64,000 nt of DNA from an uncultured Dysosmobacter sp. (GTDB lineage Bacteria; Bacillota; Clostridia; Oscillospirales; Oscillospiraceae). Positions 8,124 through 16,723 of this stretch are shown piece by piece. How positions within the stretch are numbered: position 1 is the stretch's first letter; every line of letters begins with the position of its first letter. Both the position numbers and the translations under genes were made by a program. The DNA is taken from the NCBI GenBank assembly GCA_934565855.1, contig CAKTIO010000006.1, positions 124,001-188,000 of the forward strand, written 5' to 3'. A model generated the notes under the pieces. The model worked only from the letters and a program-made list of their open reading frames with translations, was not told where the DNA came from and did not search any database.

Positions 8124-8410
8124 ACCTTCCCTGCCATATAAAAAAACGGCAGCCGGGAAGGTCGGCGTCAGCATGCAAAAAGCCCTTCACCGCTGCGGTG
8201 GAGGGCTTTTATGTTGTTCCTGTTTCAAAGGGGACTCCTTGTGAGTCCCCGGTGGTAACCAGCCACCAAGCTACCAGCAGTTCATGTCCGAGATTGCAGG
8301 CTTCGCTCCAAGAGCGAGCCCGGAACAGCAGGCACCGGACATGAACTGCTGGTAGTTTCTTTTTGGCTCTATACTGCTCCCGCATGCTTTTGCCATGCAG
8401 GGAGCTTCTA
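8124..8410 (+). ncRNA. candidate structured RNA or DNA element (array of hairpins)
   Basis: The 463-base gap between two XRE genes is packed with inverted repeats. They are: 8124-8135/8148-8162; 8177-8190/8197-8210; GGGGACTC/GAGTCCCC at 8230-8250; GGTGG/CCACC at 8251-8267; and a perfect 20-base pair of arms at 8271-8290 and 8336-8355. The last pair encloses a smaller hairpin (GGCTTCGCTC/GAGCGAGCC) and is followed by a T-rich tract. A further GCTCCC.GCATG hairpin lies at about 8372-8405. No protein frame fits. A structured RNA or a replication/transfer-type element is possible. No known RNA class was recognised. Confidence 0.4.
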
Positions 8411-8482
8411 TTTTACATACCCAATTCGTGGCCCTCCTCCATTTCTGAAATTTTCAAAATTTTTAGAAACGGAGGAAATATA

Positions 8483-8782
8483 ATGCGCTTTGACCAAGCG
8501 GCCTTTGGCTGCCGTCTGAAAGAAATGCGAAAAGAACGTGGCCTCACGCAGGAGCAATTGGCTGAGGCGTTGAATATCAGCACGCCGCATTTGGGGAATA
8601 TCGAGATCGGCAAAAGAGGAATATCCGTTGATTTGCTCATGGAAGTATCGGATGTGTTGAATGTGTCCGTTGATTTTCTGATTCGTGGGACGGACAACCA
8701 GACCCAGCAAATCAAACCTCTGCTTGCACAGATTCGAGAACTTCTTGTCCAAGTGGAAGTGCTTAGTGAAAACCTAACCTGA
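8483..8782 (+). CDS. XRE-family helix-turn-helix regulator
   Basis: This protein has 99 residues. I chose ATG 8483 because GGAGG lies at 8471-8475 and the HTH begins immediately after it (RLKEMRKERGLTQEQLAEAL, HLGNIEIGKRGISVDLLMEV). The C-terminal residues about 70-99 form a heptad-like helix (LLAQIRELLVQVEVL) suited to dimerisation. It is the first gene after the structured region 8124-8410 and could regulate it or be regulated through it; that link is inferred from position only. Confidence 0.82.
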   Translation: MRFDQAAFGCRLKEMRKERGLTQEQLAEALNISTPHLGNIEIGKRGISVDLLMEVSDVLNVSVDFLIRGTDNQTQQIKPLLAQIRELLVQVEVLSENLT

Positions 8783-8934
8783 CACGTTATGTTTTCCACC
8801 AAAACCCAGCCTACGACGTTATAAAAATTTGCGCTCACCGGAGTTACAATTTTATCGAAGTCAAAGATGAACTTCATTTCACCTTGAAAAATGCCGAGAC
8901 AACAGCGGCCATATCCGGTGACGAATAACGTCAG

Positions 8935-9336
8935 CTGACGGTCCCCCGGCAAAGGGGAACAGCGATGCGGCGAGTGCGCCAAGACCACCTGCATCAGAGA
9001 TTTCTCTGGTGTCAATGAACGGCCTTTAAGGTGTCGAGCGAAACTCACTCAGCCAAAAGCAGGCGTGGCAGCCTGCTTTGCAATGATCCCGTCGGCCTAT
9101 AATGGTACATTCTGTCCAGCCACAGCCGCAAGCAATGGGGGCAGCTCGGAGAGATCCTCGGAGGGGTGAGATTCCCGATGGGCGCTGCCAAGCGCCGGTT
9201 CGTTCAACCGCCCGACAGTCCGGGAAGTAGTGTCGAATAGGACTGAGCAAAAGAAAATTCCAGAAACGGCGAGAGCCGTTCCATATCCGAGTATAGCAGT
9301 ATGCTGCCAACCAAGACAGGAACGGCTCTCGTTTTT
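8935..9336 (+). ncRNA. candidate non-coding RNA with terminator-like 3' end
   Basis: The 551-base gap from 8783 to 9334 has no convincing gene. Its first part, to about 8930, shows nothing I recognise. The rest holds several stems: AAGCAGGC/GCCTGCTT around 9056-9080, GGCGCT/AGCGCC near 9182-9200, and a perfect 13-base stem (9270-9282 with 9319-9331) followed by TTTTT. The ordered stems ending in a T-tailed hairpin suggest a plus-strand transcript of roughly 400 nt. RNase P, tmRNA and SRP signatures were looked for and not found. Confidence 0.3.
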
Positions 9337-9595
9337 ATCTCTGAGCCAACAAATGTGTTTTCAAAAGCACATTTTCCAACGCTCTATGATCTTCATGTAA
9401 TTGCCACCAGCAGGGCCTTAGAAAATGCAGGGCTTTCTCAGCCCACTGGTAGTCCTCTGGCTTCAGCGTTTCCGCTGCAGCGCCGCGCTGGAATGCCGCG
9501 TTGCGCTCCCGCACAGAGGCATCCACGCTGGCCCGATTCAGATATAAGTTCAGAAAACCGCAGACAATAGCGGCTTCTTCCGTCGTGTAAAACAT
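9335..9595 (-). CDS. hypothetical protein, 86 residues
   Basis: I chose ATG 9595 because GGGAGG precedes it on the minus strand; the longer frame starting at 9670 has no ribosome site. The product begins MFYTTEEAAIVCGFLNLYLN and is mostly helical, with a Trp-rich part (YQWAEKALHFLRPCWWQL). No domain is known to me. It is divergent from the Y-family polymerase gene, with about 160 bases between them. It may be a small accessory protein of the element; function unknown. Confidence 0.55.
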   Translation of the reverse strand: MFYTTEEAAIVCGFLNLYLNRASVDASVRERNAAFQRGAAAETLKPEDYQWAEKALHFLRPCWWQLHEDHRALENVLLKTHLLAQR

Positions 9596-9756
9596 CGTTT
9601 TCCTCCCATTCCGCAAACAGACAATATTGTAGCACGGTGCCCCTGTTTTGAAAATGGGCTGTTTCCACAAGATTCCACCGGAAAGTTTAGCGCAAACAGT
9701 TGTTCGATTTATGCCGCTGTGCTATACTGTCCTCACTACGAGCGAGGAGGTGTTCC

Positions 9757-11274
9757 ATGCAGCAAAACGAACGAACATATATCGCCATTGACCTGAAATC
9801 CTTCTATGCCTCCGTGGAGTGCATGGAGCGCGGACTCGACCCCCTGACCACCAATCTGGTGGTGGCAGATGCCAGCCGGACAGAGAAAACTATATGCCTT
9901 GCCGTATCCCCTTCCCTGAAAGCATACGGCAATCCAGGCAGAGCACGGCTCTTTGAAGTAGTGGAGCGGGTCAAGGAAGTCAACGCAGAGCGTCGGCGCA
10001 AGGCTGGCGGCAGGCTTTCCGAAAAAAGCTGCGACGCCAATGAACTGGCAGCGGACCCATCCAGAGAGGTAGGATACCTTGTTGCCCCGCCCCGGATGGC
10101 GAAATACATCCAGATCAGCACCCAGGTCTACAATGTCTATCTCAAGTACATCGCCCCGGAGGACATCCATGTGTACTCCATCGACGAGGTGATGATGGAT
10201 GTGACCAACTATCTCCAAACCTACCACATGACTGCCCGTGAACTGGCGAAAGCCATGATCTCGGATGTCCTGCACACTACAGGCATCACGGCCACGGCTG
10301 GCATCGGCACAAACCTCTATCTCTGCAAGGTCGCTATGGACATCATGGCGAAGCATGTTGCGCCAGATGAAGATGGCGTCCGCATCGCGGAGCTTGACGA
10401 AATGAGCTACCGTGAACAGCTTTGGGATCACCGCCCGCTGACGGATTTCTGGCGTGTTGGGCGCGGTTACGCCAAGAAACTGGAAGCCATCGGTATCTAC
10501 ACCATGGGCGATATCGCAAGATGCTCCATCGGCAAGTCGAATCAATACTACAATGAAGAACTGCTCTACCAGATGTTCGGCATCAACGCTGAACTCCTCA
10601 TAGACCACGCATGGGGCTGGGAGCCGTGCCGGATGCAGGACATCAAGGCGTACCGACCGGAAACGAACAGTATCTGCTCCGGACAAGTCTTGCAATGCCC
10701 TTATTCCTTCGAGAAAGCACGGCTGGTGGTGCGGGAAATGGCAGAAGCCATCGCGCTGGATCTGCTGGAAAAGAAGCTGGTAACGGATCAGTTGACCTTG
10801 ACCGTGGGGTATGACATTGAGAATACCGCAGGCGGCAGTTATCACGGCGAGATCGTGACAGACCGCTACGGCAGAAAGATTCCAAAGCACGCCCACGGAA
10901 CGGCAAACCTGCCGAGAAAGACTTCCTCGGCCCGGAGCATCACGGACGCTGTGCTTGGCGTTTATGATGCAAAGGTCAACCCCAAGCTGTCCGTCCGCAG
11001 GCTCACTATCACTGCCAATCGGCTGGTGGACGAAGCTGCGGCACATCAGGAGCCGGAAGCTCCGGTACAGTTTAACCTGTTTGACAACATTGACGTGCAG
11101 GAGCAGCGATTGCAGGAGGAAGAATCCAAGTTAAAACGAGAGCGCAAAATTCAGGAGGCTATGCTGGGCATCAAGAAGAAGTTCGGCAAGAACGCTATCT
11201 TGAACGGTGGGAGCTATCTGGAGGGTGCGACCGCCAAGGAGCGGAATAAGCAGATCGGAGGGCATAAGGCTTGA
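9757..11274 (+). CDS. Y-family DNA polymerase (UmuC/DinB-like)
   Basis: This 505-residue translesion polymerase starts AIDLKSFYASVEC, the palm motif with the first catalytic acidic residue. VYSIDEVMMDVTNY carries the second Asp-Glu pair. GIGTNLYLCKVAMDIMAK and the helix-hairpin-helix region (FWRVGRGYAKKLEAIGIYTM) follow. GAGGAGG at 9744-9750 sets the start at 9757, 19 codons inside the longer frame. It overlaps a YolD-like gene, the arrangement usual for such polymerases on Firmicutes mobile elements. It probably acts in damage-tolerant replication of the element or host. Confidence 0.93.
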   Translation: MQQNERTYIAIDLKSFYASVECMERGLDPLTTNLVVADASRTEKTICLAVSPSLKAYGNPGRARLFEVVERVKEVNAERRRKAGGRLSEKSCDANELAADPSREVGYLVAPPRMAKYIQISTQVYNVYLKYIAPEDIHVYSIDEVMMDVTNYLQTYHMTARELAKAMISDVLHTTGITATAGIGTNLYLCKVAMDIMAKHVAPDEDGVRIAELDEMSYREQLWDHRPLTDFWRVGRGYAKKLEAIGIYTMGDIARCSIGKSNQYYNEELLYQMFGINAELLIDHAWGWEPCRMQDIKAYRPETNSICSGQVLQCPYSFEKARLVVREMAEAIALDLLEKKLVTDQLTLTVGYDIENTAGGSYHGEIVTDRYGRKIPKHAHGTANLPRKTSSARSITDAVLGVYDAKVNPKLSVRRLTITANRLVDEAAAHQEPEAPVQFNLFDNIDVQEQRLQEEESKLKRERKIQEAMLGIKKKFGKNAILNGGSYLEGATAKERNKQIGGHKA

Positions 11275-11678
11275 CTGGAAAGTACGATGACATTATCCAC
11301 CTGCCCCATCCGGACTCACCAAGGCATCCACGGATGTCTCTCCATGACCGTGCGGCGCAGTTTTCTCCCTTTGCGGCCCTGACTGGTCACGGCGCCGCCA
11401 TTGCGGAAACTGGGCGGCTGACTGATCAGCGCATGGAATTGGACGAATATGAAATGGCGCGAGTAGACGCGGAATTGCAGCGCCTTCAAGAACTGCTCCC
11501 CGGCAGACCCACGGCGTCCGTTACCTACTTCGTACCAGACGAACGCAAAGCTGGCGGCAGCTACCAGACTATTACCGGAGAGGTCAAGCGGATCGACGTG
11601 GTCAGCGGTACGATTCAAATGGCAGACCGGCAGCTCGTTCCCATTGCGGATATTTTCAGCATTGAGATTATTCCGTAA
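11271..11678 (+). CDS. YolD-like protein
   Basis: The 135-residue protein begins with a TTG codon overlapping the polymerase stop (TTGA). It contains the YolD-like signature region (MSLHDRAAQFSPFAAL near residues 21-36) and a C-terminal beta-rich part (GEVKRIDVVSGTIQMADRQL, IADIFSIEI). YolD-like proteins are regularly encoded with UmuC-type polymerases and are thought to act with them, by analogy to UmuD, though their biochemistry is not settled. A strong terminator follows. Confidence 0.88.
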   Translation: MTGKYDDIIHLPHPDSPRHPRMSLHDRAAQFSPFAALTGHGAAIAETGRLTDQRMELDEYEMARVDAELQRLQELLPGRPTASVTYFVPDERKAGGSYQTITGEVKRIDVVSGTIQMADRQLVPIADIFSIEIIP

Positions 11679-11687
11679 AGAAACATC

Positions 11688-11740
11688 ATAATGAAAACTC
11701 CCAAACCCGTTTATAGAGCGGGCTTGGGAGTTTTCATTAT
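11688..11740 (+). terminator. terminator after the polymerase-YolD pair
   Basis: An almost perfect 22-base inverted repeat (11688-11709 with 11719-11740; one mismatch, core AACTCCCAA / TTGGGAGTT) has A/T-rich flanks, so it could work in both directions. Confidence 0.85.
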
Positions 11741-11916
11741 AACTTAAATTATAATAGAAAAATTAGAGAACCATAACGTAGATCATTTCGGTATCATCGT
11801 ATGGCTCTGCAATTTATAGAAACAAGGTTTCATCAGTAGAAGGTACTTCTAAATCAAACGGGGTAACTCTTGTTTTACGGTATTAATTCATTTTACATTC
11901 TGGAGGGGATAAAAGT

Positions 11917-12075
11917 ATGATTGCTGTATCGCAGACCAAAAGCGCGAACTACCTATTTATCGTGGCCATTTTGAAAGTAATGAGGGATAATGATTTAATC
12001 ACCCCTGCCGAATATGATCGAGCCAAGCGTTATTATCGAAAACTTACTGGCTCGGACCTCGCTATCGCGGATTAA
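11917..12075 (+). CDS. small SHOCT-like protein, 52 residues
   Basis: ATG 11917 is preceded by GGAGG at 11902-11906. The product contains LFIVAILKVMRDNDLITPAE followed by YDRAKRYYRKL, resembling short SHOCT-domain-like proteins often found just upstream of serine recombinase genes in Clostridia. It is too short to have been called as a long frame. It probably belongs with the recombinase trio downstream. The rest of the 590-base interval (11679-12269) holds only the terminator, this gene and the palindrome at 12212. Confidence 0.6.
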   Translation: MIAVSQTKSANYLFIVAILKVMRDNDLITPAEYDRAKRYYRKLTGSDLAIAD

Positions 12076-12211
12076 ATGTAAACACCTTGCTTTGTATAAT
12101 CTGATGTGTTCACACCGCCAGGTATGTTGACTTTGTAGAAAATTATTTCTTTGCATTCTTTCAATAGACTTTCAGACCGAGTTGAATATAATGTTCGTTG
12201 CGTACAAAAAG

Positions 12212-12240
12212 TGGTTTGTATCACAATGTGGTACAAACCA
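12212..12240. repeat. 29-base near-perfect palindrome before the first recombinase
   Basis: The arms TGGTTTGTA (12212-12220) and TACAAACCA (12232-12240) flank a centre that is itself symmetric (CAC-AAT-GTG), leaving one mismatched pair. It ends 30 bases before the recombinase ATG. The position fits an operator for autoregulation or a recombinase recognition site; the sequence alone does not decide. Confidence 0.6.
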
Positions 12241-12269
12241 AAAAGCAAGACAGAAAGGGGGGTCTACTG

Positions 12270-13811
12270 ATGCCGCAAGCCAAACTTATCTCGCCGATTA
12301 CACGGCAGACAATTCAGAAAACACGCGTTGCCGCCTACTGCCGGGTATCCACCAATTCTGCGGATCAGCAGAATTCCTATGCAACTCAGGTTCGAGTCTA
12401 TACCAGCCTCATCCAGAAGAAAAAAGAGTGGGAACTGGTGGAAATATTCGCTGATGAAGGATTATCCGGCATGAAAGCGCAAAACCGTGTTGAGTTCCAG
12501 CGGATGATCAAGATGTGTGAACAGCACAGAATAGACCTGATCGTTACCAAGTCTGTCTCCCGCTTTGCCCGTAATGCCAAAGAGTCGCTGGAATATGTCC
12601 GAAAACTGAAGCTCCTCGGTGTAGGCGTTCAGTTTGAGAAGGAAGGCATATACACCTTGGCACTTGGCGATGAGATGCTGCTCAATACCTTCTCTGCCAT
12701 CGCTCAGGAGGAATCAAAAGCGATATCTCAAAACCAGAGATTATCCATTGTGAAGCGGATGCAGCGCGGTGAATATGTGGACAACAACGCTCCATATGGG
12801 TTCCGTCTGGTTGACAAAGTTCTGGTTGCCTATGAACCGGAGGCTGTCATCGTCCGAGAGATATTTGCTAAATACCTATGCGGACACTCCATAGCGGAAA
12901 TCGCCCGAGAACTTAGTGACCAGGGCATCAAGACGAAGGCTGGAAAATCGGTATGGCGCCCTTCTAAAATAGCATATATTCTTGGAAATGAGCGATATCG
13001 CGGCGACAGCAAGTATCAGAAGACCTACCGCGATACAACGGTTCCTTTCAAGCAATACCGAAACCGTGGGCAGGAGGATATGTTCTACGCAACTATGACA
13101 CATACGCCCCTAATCGACAGAGATACCTTTGACAATGTCCAGATTCTTCTCAAAAAGCGTCAGGATACCTTTAGAAAATACACAACGCAGAATATCTATC
13201 CGCTTACGAGCCGCATTCAGTGTTCTGAATGCGGCTCATATTTTCGCAGACGTATCGTTTCCGGGATAGCCAAGTGGGGATGTTCCCGTCATATTCAGGA
13301 TCGCACACAGTGCAGTTCTAACTATTATAGCGAGGAACGAATCTATGACGCTTTCACTGTCATGGTCAACAAGCTTCGCTTCTCAGAATTTGATATTCTG
13401 GGGCAAGTGATTTTACGGCTGGAATCTGCCGAACGGAAACAGAAACAGAAAAGCACAGCGGCAAAAGAACTCAGCCGGAGCATTGCGGACCTGAATGCAA
13501 AATTGGTGATGGTGGAACAGCTCCATTCCAAGGGATACCTCAAAGACGAAATCTATAAAGCGCAGGTGAGGGAGATCAACAATCAGCTGCGCCAATTAAA
13601 ATGCGAACGGCAAAGCGAGTTTTCCTCGGATATCTCCGATATGATAAATGAACTGGAGCGCCTGAAGAAGCTCCTTGACGAATTAGAAGAGCCACAAGAG
13701 CATTTTGATGAAAAGTTATTTGTCGAAGCCGTCCAATCCATCAACATCAACCAACATGATGAAATAACATTTACCCTGATTGGTGGACTCCGTTTCACGG
13801 AAATGCTCTGA
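12270..13811 (+). CDS. large serine recombinase (first of trio)
   Basis: This 513-residue site-specific recombinase has a resolvase catalytic domain at about residues 18-165, with nucleophile Ser27 in YCRVST and the active-site arginine motif SRFARN. The 'recombinase' DNA-binding domain (NAPYGFRL, then REIFAKYLCGHSIAEIA) follows. A zinc ribbon (CSECG...C...C) and a C-terminal coiled coil (SAERKQKQKSTAAKELSRSI onward) complete it. ATG 12270 follows an AGGGGGG site; the longer frame from 12198 crosses the palindrome and is unlikely. It probably integrates or excises the element, alone or with the two following genes. Confidence 0.93.
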   Translation: MPQAKLISPITRQTIQKTRVAAYCRVSTNSADQQNSYATQVRVYTSLIQKKKEWELVEIFADEGLSGMKAQNRVEFQRMIKMCEQHRIDLIVTKSVSRFARNAKESLEYVRKLKLLGVGVQFEKEGIYTLALGDEMLLNTFSAIAQEESKAISQNQRLSIVKRMQRGEYVDNNAPYGFRLVDKVLVAYEPEAVIVREIFAKYLCGHSIAEIARELSDQGIKTKAGKSVWRPSKIAYILGNERYRGDSKYQKTYRDTTVPFKQYRNRGQEDMFYATMTHTPLIDRDTFDNVQILLKKRQDTFRKYTTQNIYPLTSRIQCSECGSYFRRRIVSGIAKWGCSRHIQDRTQCSSNYYSEERIYDAFTVMVNKLRFSEFDILGQVILRLESAERKQKQKSTAAKELSRSIADLNAKLVMVEQLHSKGYLKDEIYKAQVREINNQLRQLKCERQSEFSSDISDMINELERLKKLLDELEEPQEHFDEKLFVEAVQSININQHDEITFTLIGGLRFTEML

Positions 13812-13828
13812 CAGAGAGGAACTACCGA

Positions 13829-14737
13829 ATGAAAAAAACGCGCTACATCCCATACGGCTATACCATGAGAAATGGGCGGACAGTTATCGCCCAAGATGAA
13901 GCTGCAGTTATCCGTGAGATATTCAGTACCTATATCAGCGGAGCATCCCTGCAAAGTATTGCGAATTTGCTTACCGAAAGGAAAATCCCTTATAGTGAAC
14001 GGACGGACGTATGGGATAAAGCCCGCATCGCAAGAATTATCAGCAACATCAAATATCTCGGTAATGACGAATATGACCCCATCATTGAAGAAGAACAATA
14101 TAAAGAAGCGGCTTCTGTCAAAACAGCACGACAACGAAATGTGTTCGAGAAAAATCTCCAAGGAATCGATCTTCTCCGTGACTGTGTCCGATGCGTAGAA
14201 TGCGGAGCACCTATGAAGCGTCGAGTCAACAGCATGTATCGGATTCGAGAAAGCTGGGAATGCACCAACGCTGAGTGCGGCCGGAGAGTCCGAATCTCTG
14301 ATGCACATTTGCTGCAAAGAATAACGGTTCTAATGAATCGTATCATCTCCAACAGTTGTTTGCTCATCCCGCACACCAAGAAGCGAAAAGAGACATCCAT
14401 AGAAGTGCAGCGGATCAGTCGGGAAATTGATGCTGAACTGGAGCGGGATAACCCCAGCGATGCGTTCATCATCGCCAAGGTAGTCGAGATGGCTGGTCAA
14501 CTCTATACGGAGAGCGATACACAGCTGCAGATTGCCGTATCTATCGCCCGAAAAAGAGTCAAGATGATGATCCCTCAAGAGGTGTTTAACCCAGATTACT
14601 TCAATGACATCATCGCCTATCTTACGCTGGGGAGCAGCGGAAAAGTGATTCTGCACACAAAGACAGACGCAGAGATAGAAGGTGAAGAAGAGAATGAATG
14701 TGACCAAAATACCCAAAAAGACAATATCGATTATTGA
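13829..14737 (+). CDS. recombinase-domain protein lacking the catalytic domain
   Basis: This 302-residue protein begins directly in the DNA-binding 'recombinase' domain (IPYGYTMRNG, VIREIFSTYISGASLQSIAN). It continues into a zinc ribbon (CVRCVECGAPM... CTNAECG) and a helical tail. The whole serine-recombinase catalytic domain (YxRVST, SRFARN) is missing, and no trace of it lies upstream, because the first recombinase gene ends 17 bases before. It could bind att DNA as a directionality or accessory factor, or form mixed synapses with its neighbours. It overlaps the next gene by 44 bases, an arrangement that looks maintained rather than decayed. Confidence 0.85.
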   Translation: MKKTRYIPYGYTMRNGRTVIAQDEAAVIREIFSTYISGASLQSIANLLTERKIPYSERTDVWDKARIARIISNIKYLGNDEYDPIIEEEQYKEAASVKTARQRNVFEKNLQGIDLLRDCVRCVECGAPMKRRVNSMYRIRESWECTNAECGRRVRISDAHLLQRITVLMNRIISNSCLLIPHTKKRKETSIEVQRISREIDAELERDNPSDAFIIAKVVEMAGQLYTESDTQLQIAVSIARKRVKMMIPQEVFNPDYFNDIIAYLTLGSSGKVILHTKTDAEIEGEEENECDQNTQKDNIDY

Positions 14738-16331
14738 ACCAAGACGATCGCTAATTGTCAATAAGGAGCAATATCACCAACAGAGAGTCGCAGCATACTG
14801 CCGTGTATCTACTGACAGTGAAGAGCAGCTCACCTCGTATACTAATCAGAAAAAGGTATACACAGAAATGATTGCCGCAAAACCCGAATGGGAGTTCGCG
14901 GGGCTCTATGCCGATGAGGGTATTTCAGGAACACGAGCAGACAAGCGGCCTCAATTCCAGAAAATGATCAATGATTGTATAGCCGGTAAAATCGACTATA
15001 TCATTACGAAGTCAGTATCCCGCTTCGCCAGAAACACAGTGGATTGTTTGGATCATGTTCGCATGCTCAAAGCGAAAGGGATCGGCATCTACTTTGAGGA
15101 GCAGAATATCGACACACTTCAAATCGATAGTGAGTTGTATCTGGTCATTTATGCCGGGTTTGCACAATCTGAGTCGGAAAGCATCAGCAAGAATGTCACA
15201 TGGACTTTCCGGAAGCGGTTTGAAGAAGGAAGACCGATATTCAATTATAAGTGCCTGTTGGGATACCAAAAGGGTGAGGATGAAGAGCCGGAGATCGTAC
15301 CGGAAGAAGCTGTAATCGTCGAGCGGATATTCAACATGTACCTTGCCGGTGAAACGGTCAAGCGTATCTCAGAAAAGCTCCAAGGGGAACATATCAAAAT
15401 CCCTGGAAAGAAGTTTAACTTCTCTGCCGGTATGATCAAAGGTGTCCTCCGCAATGAGCGTTACTGTGGTGATAGTATCCTGCAAAAGACGGTCACGATT
15501 GACTGTATCGGGAAAGTCCGGCGAAAGAACATGGGAGAGGCTCCCATGTATTACGTACAAAATAGCCATCCCGCGATTATCAGTCGAGAGATTTTCCATA
15601 AAACGCAGGAGGAGCTTGCACAGAGAATGAATCGTGAGCCAAACTCCACGAAATCCGCTATCACAGCCACGGGCAAATATTCCCGATATGCACTATCCAA
15701 TGTAATGATTTGCGCAGAATGCGGCAGTAGATATAAGCGTGTGACATGGACTTCCTGCGGAAAGAAGCGTATTGTCTGGCGGTGTATCAACCGTTTGGAC
15801 TACGGAAAGCGGTACTGCAAGACTTCCCCCACGGTAGAGGAAGAGGCGCTCCACGCAGCCGTTGTTCGAGCAATCAATCGCTTCAACGAAGAAGATGAAG
15901 CGACCTACCTTGCACTTATGCGGGCAACCATCGGTGAGGCTATTGGACTGACAGGAGGCACGGATGAAATCGACCTGCTCCGGCGAAAAGTCGATGGGCT
16001 GAATCGGAAAATGGTTTCTCTGATTAACGAGAGCGTGGAAAGCGGTGACGGAATTGAAAACCGGGAAGAGGAATTCAAGGAACTCTCAGATACAATAGAA
16101 CTTCTTCAAAACCGGATTCAGAAGCTGGAGGAAAACAGTCGGACAAACAAAGAGAACGATAGTCGCATCCAGCAGCTGCAGCAAATGATTGCAGAGCGGG
16201 TATCCAACAGGATGACATATGATGACTCTATCGTCCACCAGATGATTGAATGTGTCAAAGTATATCCGAATGGCAGGCTGGACATCATCTTCGGAGGCGG
16301 ATATCTTATCGAAGAACATATGGAGAAATAA
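14694..16331 (+). CDS. large serine recombinase (third of trio)
   Basis: The protein has about 545 residues with Ser39 in AAYCRVST, the catalytic arginines in KSVSRFARN, the recombinase domain (RIFNMYLAGETVKRISEKL), a zinc ribbon (MICAECGSRYKR... WRCINR...YCKTSP) and a coiled-coil tail. Two in-frame starts are possible (GTG 14682 and ATG 14694); I take the ATG. It overlaps the catalytically empty gene upstream, so the trio is one transcript. It is an active-looking recombinase distinct in sequence from the first. Confidence 0.92.
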   Translation: MNVTKIPKKTISIIEPRRSLIVNKEQYHQQRVAAYCRVSTDSEEQLTSYTNQKKVYTEMIAAKPEWEFAGLYADEGISGTRADKRPQFQKMINDCIAGKIDYIITKSVSRFARNTVDCLDHVRMLKAKGIGIYFEEQNIDTLQIDSELYLVIYAGFAQSESESISKNVTWTFRKRFEEGRPIFNYKCLLGYQKGEDEEPEIVPEEAVIVERIFNMYLAGETVKRISEKLQGEHIKIPGKKFNFSAGMIKGVLRNERYCGDSILQKTVTIDCIGKVRRKNMGEAPMYYVQNSHPAIISREIFHKTQEELAQRMNREPNSTKSAITATGKYSRYALSNVMICAECGSRYKRVTWTSCGKKRIVWRCINRLDYGKRYCKTSPTVEEEALHAAVVRAINRFNEEDEATYLALMRATIGEAIGLTGGTDEIDLLRRKVDGLNRKMVSLINESVESGDGIENREEEFKELSDTIELLQNRIQKLEENSRTNKENDSRIQQLQQMIAERVSNRMTYDDSIVHQMIECVKVYPNGRLDIIFGGGYLIEEHMEK

Positions 16332-16346
16332 TAACTTCAAATATAT

Positions 16347-16373
16347 TTGACATAATCGCTTGAATAATATAAT
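16347..16373 (+). promoter_or_regulatory. promoter of the hipB-hipA pair
   Basis: TTGACA (16347-16352) is followed 15 bases later by TATAAT (16368-16373), or 17 bases later by TAATAT. The A/T palindromic stretch ATATAATATATT over the -10 could be the operator for the downstream antitoxin. AGGAGG at 16386-16391 serves ATG 16401. Confidence 0.6.
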
Positions 16374-16400
16374 ATATTAGCAATTAGGAGGCGGTTATGT

Positions 16401-16721
16401 ATGGCAAAAAAATCCGCGGTCATTATGCCGCAGACACGAGAAATCCTCACGCAGATGGGCGAACAGATTCGCCTCGCCCGCCTGCGCCGGAAACTGACAT
16501 TGGAACTGGTGGCAGAGAGAGCTGGGATCAGCCATGCGACCCTTGTCTCAATTGAGAAGGGGGTGCCTACGGTATCCATCGGCGCCTATGCTGCAGTTCT
16601 TCATGCTTTAAATAATATGGACAGTGACCTGCTTCTCGTCGCAAAAGATGATGAGCTCGGCAGGAAGCTACAAGATTTGACGCTTCCCACAAGGAAGCGA
16701 GCACCTAAGAAAGGAGAGTAA
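16401..16721 (+). CDS. HipB-like XRE antitoxin
   Basis: This 106-residue protein has an XRE HTH at about 22-75 (QIRLARLRRKLTLELVAERA, HATLVSIEKGVPTVSIGAYA) and a basic tail (TRKRAPKKGE). It lies 2 bases upstream of a HipA-family kinase gene. HipB proteins bind operators over their own promoter and neutralise HipA; the A/T-rich palindrome upstream fits that model. Family call is well supported; an actual toxin-antitoxin function is inferred from the pairing. Confidence 0.85.
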   Translation: MAKKSAVIMPQTREILTQMGEQIRLARLRRKLTLELVAERAGISHATLVSIEKGVPTVSIGAYAAVLHALNNMDSDLLLVAKDDELGRKLQDLTLPTRKRAPKKGE

Positions 16722-16723
16722 CG

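Noticed and set aside
8413..9048. 211-codon minus-strand frame opposite an XRE gene
   Set aside because: It overlaps a clear XRE gene on the other strand and shows no family features.
9026..9310. 94-codon minus-strand frame
   Set aside because: Its sequence is odd (many Cys, Trp, Arg) and covers several hairpins; it looks like a translated structured RNA region, though this is not certain.
9736..11046. 436-codon frame opposite the Y-family polymerase
   Set aside because: It is antisense to a gene with clear polymerase motifs and has no ribosome site; composition reflects the coding strand opposite.
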